Part shown: piece by piece, positions 14,765 to 24,705 of the stretch
Layout of the letters: each line of letters starts with the position of its first letter
Position numbering within the stretch: position 1 is the stretch's first letter
Assembly (NCBI GenBank): GCA_017882615.1
Contig: JADGPD010000013.1
Span: forward strand, 1 to 39,371
From: Thermoleophilia bacterium
Lineage (GTDB): Bacteria > Actinomycetota > Thermoleophilia > Gaiellales > Gaiellaceae
Direction: 5' to 3'
Length of the DNA: 39,371 bases
The notes under the pieces: generated by a model
Seen by the model: only the letters and a program-made list of their open reading frames with translations
Told to the model about the DNA's origin: nothing
Databases searched by the model: none
Program-made: the position numbers and the translations under genes

Positions 14765-14836
14765 GGCCCCGTAGCTCAGTGGATAGAGCGACGGACTTCG
14801 AATCCGTGCGCGGAGGTTCGATTCCTCCCGGGGCCG
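14765..14836 (+). tRNA. tRNA-Arg (anticodon TCG)
   Basis: A 72-nt cloverleaf: acceptor GGCCCCG (14765-14771) pairs perfectly with CGGGGCC (14829-14835), discriminator G14836. The anticodon stem-loop is ACGGA-CTTCGAA-TCCGT with anticodon TCG, and the T-arm is GGAGG-TTCGATT-CCTCC. CCA is not encoded. The family 2 hairpin starts 5 nt downstream. Confidence 0.96.
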
Positions 14837-14841
14837 TTCGT

Positions 14842-15041
14842 CCGCGAAAAGTCCGCCGGCTAGGCCGGCGAAGACTTTTCGCGGGATGACCTCTGTGCAC
14901 GAGTCACCGCGCCTTCGGCGCGCGTGATTCGTCTGTTCCTAGAAGCGTGCTCGGCTGACCGTAGTTGTGATCAGTGTTCGGAGCGGATAGGCCGGGGGAT
15001 GGCGTCTGTGAGCCGCGCCCGCGCAGGTCGGTCGCGGCGGC
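14842..15041 (+). repeat. tRNA-associated structured element, family 2, copy at tRNA-Arg(TCG)
   Basis: The element begins 5 nt after the tRNA with a 43-nt hairpin: CCGCGAAAAGTC (14842-14853) pairs with GACTTTTCGCGG (14873-14884) around an inner stem CGCCGGC/GCCGGCG. Relative to the tRNA-Leu copy, a G-C pair is replaced by A-T in the outer stem and the inner stem differs by compensatory changes. The following 155 nt match the other copy closely, with a 6-bp CGCGCC-TTC-GGCGCG hairpin. The two copies form a 1.5-kb inverted pair on the chromosome but have the same orientation relative to their tRNA. Confidence 0.78.
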
Positions 15042-15281
15042 GTCTGGAGGAGAGCCGGTTAAGGGACTGCGACTACTAGCCGCGCGAACCACTCGTTCCG
15101 CCTCTAAATCCCTCGAAATGAGTAAATATGCCTGGATTTCCCCCTAGTAGGCGGGTCGCTCACTCTTCCGGGTGAGTATGGGAACGTTCTCTGCGGGGTA
15201 CCTTCGAGACAGGAGTACGTAGCGAGCGGCAGTCCCCCCGACCAGGCCCTCGCTGCCGCAGTTCTCAAGGAGGAGTTGACC

Positions 15282-17093
15282 GTGATGACCGACGGTATCG
15301 ATAGACGCACGCCCTCTGCCGCACTCTCTCCGCGCCATCGTCTTGCGAAGACGATCGGCCTGCTCGCCGTCTGCCTCGTTGCGCTTTCCTGGATAGGCAA
15401 TGCGGCCGCCGCGACTACCGTCGTCGACCCGTCCCTACTCGCTGCCGCGAAGGCAAATCCCGCGCAGAGCCAGAGGATGATCATCCTCAGCGCGAAGGCG
15501 ATGACAGGCGCAACCGACGCCTTCAAGACGGCGAGTGCCGTAAACGACGGCTACGGAGCAGGAACCCTTCGCAAGCAGCTCTCGCTTGTTGGCGGCGTCG
15601 CTGTCACGCTTCCGGCGGCCCGCGTTTCGACGCTGGCGAAGATCTCCGGGCTTACCGTCACTCCGGACGCCACACTCAAGCAAACCGCGTTCGACGGCTA
15701 CTCCAACGTCCAGCTCTGGCCGTACCTGAGCGGGATCGCGCATCTGTGGACCTATCAGTGGAACCCGGCTCCGCCCACGCCGACCATCGCCGTGGTCGAC
15801 TCGGGTGTCAACACGAGCGTTCCGGCCATGGCGAATCGCCTGCTCGTCCCGCAGGTGAACCTGTGCAGCCTGTCGCCCAACTCCTCCGGCGACGGTGACG
15901 GTCACGGAACCTTCGTGAGCTCGATTCTCGCCGGTGTCGGTAGTGGCCACGTCGGTGCAGCGCCGAACGGAAAGCTGATCTCGCTCGACGTCGTCAACGA
16001 CCAGGGCGAAGCTGCTACGAGCGATGTGATCGCTGCGGCCCAGTGGATAGTCGATCACCGTAATCAGTACAACATCAAGGTCGTCAACTTCTCGCTGCAA
16101 TCGACCACACCGAGCCACTTCGTCAACGATCCGCTGGACAAGGCGGTCGAGAAGCTCTGGTTCTCAGGAGTAGTGGTGGTCACCGCGGCCGGAAACTACG
16201 GCGTCGACGGCCAGCCGACCTCGGTGCGCTATGCGCCCGGCAACGACCCGTTCGTCATCACCGTCGGTGCGCTCGACAACAAGGGCACACTCAACCGCTC
16301 CGATGACATCGCTGCCCCCTGGTCGACCCGGGGCTACACGCTCGACGGCTTCGCCAAGCCCGAGATCGGTGCCTCCGGCCGCTACATGGTCGGCGCCGTG
16401 CCGGCCTCTTCGACGCTGCTAAGCCAGTTCCCGAACAACGTCTTCAGCCCCGGCTATCTGGAGCTCTCGGGCACCTCGTTCGCCGCGCCGGTCGTGGCGG
16501 GTGCCGCCGCCCAGCTACTCGCACTGCATCCCGAGCTGACGCCCGATCAGGTCAAGGGCGCTCTCTTGCTCGGATCGGAGCAGGCACCCGCCGCAACCGC
16601 GGGCTCGCTCGGCGTGGGCGAGCTCAACACCGGTAAGTCCGCAAGCCTGCTCGGTGGCGCCCTGCCCAATCCCAACGCGGCGCTGAACAGTTTCCTCGCC
16701 TACGACTGGTCGACCAGCACTATCCCCTACTTCGACGCCGACAAGTGGACGAAGGCGATCGCCGGCAACTCGAGCTGGGATGCGACGAGCTGGGAGGCGA
16801 AGTGGTGGACATCGGCTTCGCAGGAGACCAAGTGGTGGACATCCGTTGCCTGGGAGACCAAGTGGTGGACATCGGTCTCGCAGGAGACCAAGTGGTGGAC
16901 ATCCGTGGCCGGAGTGACCAAGTGGTGGACGTCGACCTCGACCGCCGATGCCGCCTGGGTCGCGCAGAGCCAGGCCGATCTTCGCAACGGGACGCTGGCG
17001 CAGGCCGACACGAAGACCTTGCCCGGATATCTGCTCACGCAGTCCGATTTCGCGGCCCTGCGCCTCGATCCGTTTCTTGCTCCAGCGCCCTAA
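15282..17093 (+). CDS. Secreted subtilisin-family (S8) serine protease with KWWTS repeats
   Basis: The 603-residue protein has an N-terminal basic region and a hydrophobic signal (LAKTIGLLAVCLVALSWIGNAAA), then a prodomain-like segment to about residue 140. The peptidase S8 domain follows with catalytic Asp173 (AVVDSGVN), His208 (DGHGTFV), oxyanion Asn in AAGNYG and Ser399 (SGTSFAAPVVAGAAA). The C-terminal part has an exact 10-residue repeat with core KWWTS, five copies at about residues 507-556, followed by about 45 residues and no anchor. The start is GTG 15282, 8 nt after AAGGAGG (15267-15273); ATG 15285 is possible. A probable role is extracellular proteolysis; the substrate is unknown. 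Confidence 0.92.
   Translation: MMTDGIDRRTPSAALSPRHRLAKTIGLLAVCLVALSWIGNAAAATTVVDPSLLAAAKANPAQSQRMIILSAKAMTGATDAFKTASAVNDGYGAGTLRKQLSLVGGVAVTLPAARVSTLAKISGLTVTPDATLKQTAFDGYSNVQLWPYLSGIAHLWTYQWNPAPPTPTIAVVDSGVNTSVPAMANRLLVPQVNLCSLSPNSSGDGDGHGTFVSSILAGVGSGHVGAAPNGKLISLDVVNDQGEAATSDVIAAAQWIVDHRNQYNIKVVNFSLQSTTPSHFVNDPLDKAVEKLWFSGVVVVTAAGNYGVDGQPTSVRYAPGNDPFVITVGALDNKGTLNRSDDIAAPWSTRGYTLDGFAKPEIGASGRYMVGAVPASSTLLSQFPNNVFSPGYLELSGTSFAAPVVAGAAAQLLALHPELTPDQVKGALLLGSEQAPAATAGSLGVGELNTGKSASLLGGALPNPNAALNSFLAYDWSTSTIPYFDADKWTKAIAGNSSWDATSWEAKWWTSASQETKWWTSVAWETKWWTSVSQETKWWTSVAGVTKWWTSTSTADAAWVAQSQADLRNGTLAQADTKTLPGYLLTQSDFAALRLDPFLAPAP
16800..16949 (+). repeat. In-frame 30-nt tandem repeat encoding KWWTS units
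   Basis: Five consecutive 30-nt units start at 16800, 16830, 16860, 16890 and 16920. Each encodes KWWTS plus a five-residue spacer (ASQET, VAWET, VSQET, VAGVT, then STSTA). The nucleotide core AAGTGGTGGACATC is almost unchanged between units, so the array is either recent or held homogeneous by recombination. Confidence 0.95.
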
Positions 17094-17126
17094 AGAATTA
17101 ACCGCCAGACGACGACGATAACTCGT

Positions 17127-19856
17127 ATGGATGGCCGCAACCCAGCGGCGGATGGACAGGCGACGCGCGCGTGGTTGCCGCCGCGCGCCGCCGTTTTCTT
17201 CTTCTTCGTACTGAGCGGCACGGTGGTCGTGCTGGCGCCGCTTCTATCCCGCCTTGGCACCGGGCGCGACGAGCCCTGGACGACCTTCGCCATCCTGGCT
17301 GCCCTGGCCGGCATTGCGCATCTGCTCGTCGTGGTCACGCCCAAGAACGAGGGCTATGCAATCGACATCGTCTTCGTAATCGCCGCTGTGCTTCTCTTGC
17401 CGCCGGAGCTGGCCGTGATCGTGGCCGTCGCGCAGTTCGTTCCGGACTGGCTCAGGGAGCGACGACCCTGGTACATCCAGATCTTCAACACCTGCGACTC
17501 GATGCTCTCGATCCTGGCCGCCAGCGCCGTCTACCGCTACCTGCCCGAGACTGGAATGATCTCCAGCCGATTGCACGACGTGCTTGCGGCCGCCGCTGCA
17601 AGCGCCGTCTTTGTCATCGTCAATCACCTACTCCTGGACGAGGTCGTACACCTGGCTCGCGGTCACAGCTTCCGCGAGCTCGGCGTCTTCTCCCCGATCA
17701 ACTACGCGCCCGACCTCGTGCTCGTCTCGGTCGGGATCGCAGTCGCCGCCTTCTGGCGCTTCAACCCCGTGCTCGTTCCCTTCGCGCTAGTGCCGCTGAC
17801 GCTGATCCAGCGTTCCTTGTCGGTGCCCGCGCTGGAGGCGGAGGTTCGCGTCGATCCGAAGACCGGCCTGTACAACGCGCGCTACTTCGGGCTCGTCTTC
17901 GCCGAGGTGCTGGAGCGGGCGCGGCGTCGGCACCGGCCCCTGGCGCTGATGATGGTCGACCTCGATCTGCTGCGTGAGGTCAACAACAACTACGGCCACC
18001 TGGCCGGTGACGGCGTGATCAGGGGCGTCGCAGAGGTCTTCCGAGCCAGTCTTCGCATCGAGGATGTGCCGGCGCGCTTCGGCGGAGAGGAATTCAGCGT
18101 GCTCTTGCCGGAGACGCCGCTCGAGGACGCGCTCGAGATCGCCGAGCGAATCCGGCGCGAGGTGGCCGAGCGACTGTTCCAAGTCGAGACGGTGCCCGAA
18201 CCGATTCGGGCCACCGTGTCGATCGGCGTGTCTTCCTTCCCCGCCGACGGAGTGACGCAGACCGATCTCGTCCACTCTGCCGACCTGGCCGTTTATCGAG
18301 CCAAGCTCCAGGGCCGAAACCGCGTTGTCGCAGCCTCGACCGAGCTCGGGCTGCTGATCGAGCCCGCGAATGCCGCCGCCGTCGTGATCCCCGAGGACGG
18401 CGAGTACGTCACTCCACTACCGGCAGCTGCGGCGATCAAGCCTCGGAAAGAGCGCCGGCGAGTTCGGGCGCGCGAGTGGCTGAGCGTCCTCGATGTTCCA
18501 CGCCCTCTGATGTGGCTGATCGGCGTGCTCACGGTCACCGGCGTTGCGGGCGGCGCAGCGGGCGCCGTATTCGGCTCGAGCCGCGATCTGGTCGGAATGT
18601 GCGCGCTGGTGGCCCTGATAGCGATTGGCCAGGTGCTGGCGATCGAGACGGACGATTCGTCGATCTCGGTCACCGCTGTGGGCGCGATCGCCGGAGCCTC
18701 GCTTTTCGGCGCTCGGATCGCGCTTGCGGCGGCGTTTGTCGCGACGCTCGTCGACTGGGGCGCTCGCCGATCGCCGCTGCATCAGCCGCTCTTCAACGTC
18801 GGTGCGCTCACTCTCTCGACGCTCGGAGCGGTCGGCGCCTACGAGCTTGTTTTTGCGCTACCGCTCGGCTCGCACGACATCAGAGTGGTTCCGGCGGCGC
18901 TGGCTGCCGCGGGCATCTACTTCGTCCTCAACACCGGCTTGTTGGCGCTGGCCCTGGCGCTGGAGTCGGGACAGAGCTGGTGGGCGCTCTGGCGCGATCG
19001 CTTCTCGTGGATGACCGGTCACTACCTCGTCTACGGCGCGGTAGCGGCGGCGATGGTCGTCGGCTACGGCTCGATGCACGCCTATGCGCTGCTCGTCTTT
19101 GCGCTCCCGCTGGTGCTCATCCGGCGCACCCAGGAGGCCTACCTGAACCACACGCAGGGCAGCGCGCGCAGGCTGCGCACGGCAGCCGAGATGATCAAGA
19201 AGCAGAACGTCTCCCTGGCCGAGGCCAACCAACTGTTGCGCGAGCGCTCTACCGCCGCGATGGAAAGCCTGTCGGCCACGGTCGATGCTCGCGACTCGTA
19301 CACCGCCGGCCACTCGCGTCGTGTTCAGAAGCTGGCGCTGGCCGTCGGCCGCGAGCTGGAGCTCTCGGAACCGGAGCTCGACCTGCTTGGTCACGCCGCG
19401 CTCTTCCACGACATCGGCAAGCTCGCCATCCCCGACTCGATCCTGCTCAAGCCCGCCCGTCTGAGCCTCGAGGAGTGGGGAGTGATGCGCAAGCACGCCG
19501 ACGAGGGGGCGCGCATCATCGAGCGGCTCGGCTTCCTCGCCGACGCGGTGCCTGCGATCCGTCACCACCACGAGCGCTGGGACGGCAGCGGCTACCCGGA
19601 CAGTCTCGCCGGCGAGGACATCCCGCTGGGCGCCCGCATCATCCACGTCGCCGACGCGCTCGACTCGATGCTCACGACTCGCATCTATCAGGCTCAGCGC
19701 CCGGTCGCCGAGGCGCTCGAGCAGCTGCGCTTCGGCGCCGGTAAGCAGTTCTGCCCGCGCTGCGCGCGCTGTGCCGAGAACATCCTGACCAACGAGGTCG
19801 AGGCCGGTGGCTACCTGGAGCTGTCCGACGGCGAGCGCCTCGAGTTGCTCGCCTAG
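17127..19856 (+). CDS. Cyclic-di-GMP protein with two membrane modules, GGDEF and HD-GYP domains
   Basis: This is a 909-residue protein. Order: hydrophobic membrane module (about residues 15-235), GGDEF domain (about 240-400) with intact GGEEF at 319-323 and a product-inhibition RxxD site (R310, D313), a second membrane module (about 455-680), a helical linker, and an HD-GYP domain with His761-Asp762 in FHDIGK, His813-815 and DGSGYP (819-824). The first domain should make cyclic-di-GMP and the second degrade it. The membrane modules share a pattern of a hydrophobic block, a charged turn and a FN motif (IFNTCDS, LFNVGAL), suggesting duplication. A FCPRCARC cysteine cluster lies near the C-terminus. 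Confidence 0.9.
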   Translation: MDGRNPAADGQATRAWLPPRAAVFFFFVLSGTVVVLAPLLSRLGTGRDEPWTTFAILAALAGIAHLLVVVTPKNEGYAIDIVFVIAAVLLLPPELAVIVAVAQFVPDWLRERRPWYIQIFNTCDSMLSILAASAVYRYLPETGMISSRLHDVLAAAAASAVFVIVNHLLLDEVVHLARGHSFRELGVFSPINYAPDLVLVSVGIAVAAFWRFNPVLVPFALVPLTLIQRSLSVPALEAEVRVDPKTGLYNARYFGLVFAEVLERARRRHRPLALMMVDLDLLREVNNNYGHLAGDGVIRGVAEVFRASLRIEDVPARFGGEEFSVLLPETPLEDALEIAERIRREVAERLFQVETVPEPIRATVSIGVSSFPADGVTQTDLVHSADLAVYRAKLQGRNRVVAASTELGLLIEPANAAAVVIPEDGEYVTPLPAAAAIKPRKERRRVRAREWLSVLDVPRPLMWLIGVLTVTGVAGGAAGAVFGSSRDLVGMCALVALIAIGQVLAIETDDSSISVTAVGAIAGASLFGARIALAAAFVATLVDWGARRSPLHQPLFNVGALTLSTLGAVGAYELVFALPLGSHDIRVVPAALAAAGIYFVLNTGLLALALALESGQSWWALWRDRFSWMTGHYLVYGAVAAAMVVGYGSMHAYALLVFALPLVLIRRTQEAYLNHTQGSARRLRTAAEMIKKQNVSLAEANQLLRERSTAAMESLSATVDARDSYTAGHSRRVQKLALAVGRELELSEPELDLLGHAALFHDIGKLAIPDSILLKPARLSLEEWGVMRKHADEGARIIERLGFLADAVPAIRHHHERWDGSGYPDSLAGEDIPLGARIIHVADALDSMLTTRIYQAQRPVAEALEQLRFGAGKQFCPRCARCAENILTNEVEAGGYLELSDGERLELLA

Positions 19857-19903
19857 GGAGCCGCGCCGAGGAATCCGACGGCGGCCGGGCCGGCTCTGCT
19901 TGA

Positions 19904-21265
19904 ATGCGGTGCGTGGAGACGAACGTAGCCGAGCTCGCCCAGGACCGTGTGCGCCTGACGGTCGAAGTGCCGAGCACTGACATCAAGCATGCAGTCGAGC
20001 ACGCCGGCGCCGACCTGGCCGAGCGCACGAAGGTGCCCGGATTTCGCGCCGGCAAGGTGCCGATGCCGATACTCGTGCGCCGGTTAGGCAAGGAGCGCAT
20101 CTACACCGAAGCTGTCGAGACGCACGTCGGCGGTTGGCTCCGTGCGGCCGTGGCGAGCAAGCGACTGCGCCCGGTGTCGGAGCCGAAGTTCGACTACGAG
20201 CTGCCTGTCTCAACCGATTCGGGTTGGAGCTTCAGCGCCGAGTTCGATCTGCAGTCGCTGCCCAAGCTGGCCGACTGGCGCAAGCTCGAGGTCGGCAAGG
20301 GCGAGGCGGAGATTCCGGACGGTCTGCTCGAGCGCGAGCTCGACGCCCTCCGCGCAAGCGTCGCCCAGCTCGTGCCGGTCGAGGGAAGGTCGGTACAGCT
20401 CGGGGATACGCTCGTCGTCGATTTCGTCAGCGAGGGCGAAGAGGAGAGCCGCGATCAGGTCGTCGAGCTCGGGGCGGGCAAGCTGACTCGCGAGCTCGAG
20501 CAGGGGCTGATCGGGACAGAAGCCGGTGAGAGCCGCGAGATTCCCTTCTTCCTCACCGACGGCAGCACGAGCACCGTGAAGGTGACCGTGAAAGAGATCA
20601 TGGAGAAGGACCTGCCACCGCTAGATGACGAGCTGGCGCGCGCCGCGAGCGAGTTCGAGACTCTCGGCGAGCTGCACTCCGAGATCGAAGGAAGACTGCT
20701 GGCCCAGGCCGAGGCCGAGCGCGACATCGCCTTCCGCGAGGCGGCGGTCGACGCGCTGGTCGATGCTTCGAACGTCGACGTACATCCGGTGCTCGTCGAA
20801 GAGCGGGCCCGCGCCCTGCTGGCCAACCTGGTTCGGTCGCTCGAGCAGCGTGGCATGAATCTCGACCTCTACCTCCAGCTGACCGGCCAGGACGCCGGGC
20901 AGCTCGTTGAGGAGGTGCGAGTCGAGGCTCGCCGCTCGATCGCCCGAGAGCTGGTGCTCGAAGCCGGCGCCGACAAGCTGAAGATCAAGATCTCGGACAA
21001 CGAGATCGAGGAGCTCGTGCGCGAGCAATCCGGCGCGACGGGCGAGGACGCCGACGAGCTGGTGGCGGACATCTGGCGCCAGGGCCGCCACGAGGAGTTG
21101 CGAGAGGACATGCGCATGAGCGCCGCCCTCGATCGCATCTGCGAAGAAGTCAAGCCGATCCCGCTCGCTCAGGCTGAAGCGCGCGAGCAAATCTGGACGC
21201 CGGGGAAGGAAAAGCCGGCCTCCGCTACGAAACTGTGGACCCCAGGTAGTGAGGAGACTTCATGA
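19904..21265 (+). CDS. tig: Trigger factor (ribosome-associated chaperone)
   Basis: The 453-residue protein binds the ribosome at the exit tunnel and folds nascent chains. The N-terminal ribosome-binding domain carries the signature [10 protein letters not shown] (residues 44-53). A FKBP-type PPIase domain follows at about 160-250 ([13 protein letters not shown]...[18 protein letters not shown]), then a helical C-terminal domain. The tail has two WTPG motifs. ATG 19904 is used; GTG 19913 (giving [10 protein letters not shown]) is an equally good start since neither has a Shine-Dalgarno sequence. Its TGA overlaps the clpP ATG (ATGA), so tig and clpP are translationally coupled. Confidence 0.95.
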   Translation: MRCVETNVAELAQDRVRLTVEVPSTDIKHAVEHAGADLAERTKVPGFRAGKVPMPILVRRLGKERIYTEAVETHVGGWLRAAVASKRLRPVSEPKFDYELPVSTDSGWSFSAEFDLQSLPKLADWRKLEVGKGEAEIPDGLLERELDALRASVAQLVPVEGRSVQLGDTLVVDFVSEGEEESRDQVVELGAGKLTRELEQGLIGTEAGESREIPFFLTDGSTSTVKVTVKEIMEKDLPPLDDELARAASEFETLGELHSEIEGRLLAQAEAERDIAFREAAVDALVDASNVDVHPVLVEERARALLANLVRSLEQRGMNLDLYLQLTGQDAGQLVEEVRVEARRSIARELVLEAGADKLKIKISDNEIEELVREQSGATGEDADELVADIWRQGRHEELREDMRMSAALDRICEEVKPIPLAQAEAREQIWTPGKEKPASATKLWTPGSEETS

Positions 21266-21879
21266 GTCCTTTGATCCCAATGGTCATCGAGCAGACATCG
21301 CGCGGCGAGCGCTCGTTCGACATCTACTCGCGGCTACTCAACGAGCGGATCATCTTCTTGGGCACGCCGATCGACGATCAGATCGCCAACCTCGTGATCG
21401 CTCAATTGATCCACCTAGAGTCCGAAGACCCGGACAAGGACATTTCCATCTACATCAACTCGCCCGGGGGCTCCGTGTACGCCGGACTGGCTATTTACGA
21501 CACGATGCAGTTCATCAAGCCGGACGTGCAAACGACCTGCGTCGGCATCGCGATGTCGATGGGCGCGGTTCTTCTGGCCGGCGGCACCAAGGGCAAGCGC
21601 GCCGCGCTACCCAACTCGAAGATTCTCATTCATCAGGTTTCGAGCGGCTTCCAGGGCCAGGCTTCCGACATCGAGATTCAGGCGCGCGAAGTGATCAACA
21701 TCAAGCGCCGGCTCGAGGAGATCCTCTCGGCGCATTCCCGCCAGAAGATGGAGAAGGTCGCCAAGGACATGGAGCGCGACTACTTCATGACCTCGGAGGA
21801 GGCGCTCGAGTACGGATTGATCGACCGCGTGCTGGAGCACCGCTCCTCCACGCCGGTGCCGGAGAAGGTCGGGAGCTAG
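21262..21879 (+). CDS. clpP: ATP-dependent Clp protease proteolytic subunit
   Basis: The 205-residue serine peptidase has catalytic Ser99 ([10 protein letters not shown]), His124 (ILIHQ) and Asp173 (MERDYFM). It forms the barrel that degrades proteins unfolded by ClpX, encoded next. The oligomer handle and head-domain helices look normal, and there is no long N-terminal extension. It overlaps tig by 4 bp and is followed after 79 nt by clpX, the standard tig-clpP-clpX order. Confidence 0.98.
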   Translation: MSPLIPMVIEQTSRGERSFDIYSRLLNERIIFLGTPIDDQIANLVIAQLIHLESEDPDKDISIYINSPGGSVYAGLAIYDTMQFIKPDVQTTCVGIAMSMGAVLLAGGTKGKRAALPNSKILIHQVSSGFQGQASDIEIQAREVINIKRRLEEILSAHSRQKMEKVAKDMERDYFMTSEEALEYGLIDRVLEHRSSTPVPEKVGS

Positions 21880-21958
21880 TGAACGTCGCCGCCGCCACGA
21901 CTGCTCGGCGCCAATTGGAGCTAGCCGAAACGACGATTTCGAGTTACAAGGAGTAGAA

Positions 21959-23239
<1,281 letters not shown>

Positions 23240-23243
23240 TAAC

Positions 23244-23260
23244 GGCTCTTTCCTAGAGCC
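23244..23260 (+). terminator. Short hairpin after clpX
   Basis: GGCTCT (23244-23249) pairs with AGAGCC (23255-23260) across a 5-nt loop, 4 nt after the clpX stop. No T-tract follows, so it is a weak candidate for transcript end or 3' stabilisation. Confidence 0.4.
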
Positions 23261-23402
23261 CGCCCGGATTGATCGCCGCCGCGGCGAGCAGCTCCAACGA
23301 GAGCACGGCCAGGGCGATCACGGTCGCTCCGGCGAGGCTGCTGAGGAGGCGATCGCTTCGAAACTACGGCACCCCTCCGTTAGCCGCCGCATCGTTCGCT
23401 AC

Positions 23403-23427
23403 GTGCAATCAATATACGGCGTTGCAC
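23403..23427 (+). promoter_or_regulatory. Palindrome and -10-like box at the Nramp start
   Basis: GTGCAA (23403-23408) and TTGCAC (23422-23427) form a dyad with a 13-nt spacer that contains TATACG (23413-23418), a -10-like box. The right arm touches the ATG at 23428. No Shine-Dalgarno sequence exists. A repressor bound here would cover the promoter, and the message would be leaderless. A metal-responsive repressor is a reasonable guess given the gene, but the site does not match a motif I can name. Confidence 0.4.
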
Positions 23428-24705
23428 ATGCAGGACCTGACCCCCTACATCCGGTTCCGCTTCCTACGCAGCCTCGGGCGCTCGAGCGGAGTACGCCGCG
23501 TAAGGGGCACATGGTTGTTCCTCGGCCCGGCATTCGTGGCTGCCGTCGCCTATGTCGATCCCGGGAACTTCGCGACGAACATTCAGGCCGGGTCGGAGGA
23601 AGGCTATCGCCTGGTCTGGATCGTCGTGGTGGCGAACATCGCCGCGATGGTCATCCAGCTCCAGTCGGCAAAGCTCGGGCTGGTGACGGGCCGCAACCTG
23701 CCCGAGCACATCCGGGATCGCGCGCCGCGGCGCCTCGTCTTCGCGGCGTGGCTCGGCGCGGAGGTGGTCGCAATGGCGACCGACCTCGCCGAGCTGCTTG
23801 GCGCGGGGCTCGGATTGAAGCTGCTGACAGGCATCCCGCTCTTCCCGGCGACGATTATCGCCGGCGCAGGGACGGTCGTCGTGCTCGCGCTCCAGCGCTG
23901 GGGCATGCCCCTGTTCGAGGCCATTATCGCGGCGCTGGTGGGAGTGATAGCCGTTAGCTATACGGCCGAGACATTCCTCGGAAAGCCCGATCTAGTGGCC
24001 ACTGGGCGGAGCTTCCTGCCGCCGTCACTGGGCGGTCAGGAAGGCGTGCTGCTCGCAACCGGGATCCTGGGCGCCACGGTGATGCCGCACGTCATCTACC
24101 TGCACTCGGCGCTGATGCAGAAACGGGGAGTACGCGACAACCCCCAGAAGCTGCGGCGGATGCTGCGCGCGCAACGCACGGATGTCGTGATCGCGCTGGC
24201 GCTCGCGGGCATCGTCAACGTGTTGATGGTGATGATGGCCGCCGCAACGTTCCATGCCCACGGCCTGGCTGGCGTCTCCGGCATCGAGCAGGCGCACAAG
24301 ACGCTCGTGCCGATACTCGGGGGCGCGTCGAGCGTCATCTTCGCGGTGTCACTGCTCGCCTCGGGGCTTTCGGCCTCTGCTGTCGGCACTTTCGCCGGCC
24401 AGGTGATCATGAGTGGCTTCCTGAACCGCACCTTTCCGCTCTGGTTTCGCCGCGCCGTCACGATGATCCCGGCGCTCGTGATCGCCGGCATAGGTGTGAA
24501 CGCGACTCGCGCGCTCGTGCTCAGCCAGGTAGTGCTCTCCTTCGGAATCCCCGGGGCGCTGATCCCTCTGGCCTGGCTTACGGGCAAGATGGATGTCATG
24601 GGCTCCTTCCGAAATCGCGCCGCCGTCTCGGCTCCGCTCTGGGGCCTGACGATCCTGATCGTCGCCCTGAACGTGTTCCTCCTAATGCAGGTGTTAGGGC
24701 TGTGA
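23428..24705 (+). CDS. mntH: Nramp-family divalent metal transporter
   Basis: The 425-residue membrane protein has about 11 hydrophobic helices. The helix 1 metal site DPGN (Asp44 to Asn47) is present, and helix 6 keeps the Ala and Met ligand pattern in ATVMPH, which favours Mn2+/Fe2+ over Mg2+-type relatives. The usual MPHN is MPHV here. It imports divalent metal with protons across the cytoplasmic membrane. The frame is open to 23269, but the upstream part is low-complexity and the start at 23428 fits the family. Its TGA overlaps the next gene's GTG by 4 bp, so the pair is coupled. The symbol is by family; Mn specificity is inferred. Confidence 0.85.
   Translation: MQDLTPYIRFRFLRSLGRSSGVRRVRGTWLFLGPAFVAAVAYVDPGNFATNIQAGSEEGYRLVWIVVVANIAAMVIQLQSAKLGLVTGRNLPEHIRDRAPRRLVFAAWLGAEVVAMATDLAELLGAGLGLKLLTGIPLFPATIIAGAGTVVVLALQRWGMPLFEAIIAALVGVIAVSYTAETFLGKPDLVATGRSFLPPSLGGQEGVLLATGILGATVMPHVIYLHSALMQKRGVRDNPQKLRRMLRAQRTDVVIALALAGIVNVLMVMMAAATFHAHGLAGVSGIEQAHKTLVPILGGASSVIFAVSLLASGLSASAVGTFAGQVIMSGFLNRTFPLWFRRAVTMIPALVIAGIGVNATRALVLSQVVLSFGIPGALIPLAWLTGKMDVMGSFRNRAAVSAPLWGLTILIVALNVFLLMQVLGL

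Noticed and set aside
16800-16949. Direct 30-nt repeats as a possible CRISPR array
   Set aside because: Units are contiguous without spacers and lie in frame inside the protease gene.
23254-23365. Short hydrophobic frame on the minus strand after clpX (SLAGATVIALAVLSLELLAAAA)
   Set aside because: There is no ATG before the hydrophobic part and a stop just upstream; an internal GTG would leave a fragment. It could be a membrane peptide, but support is too thin.
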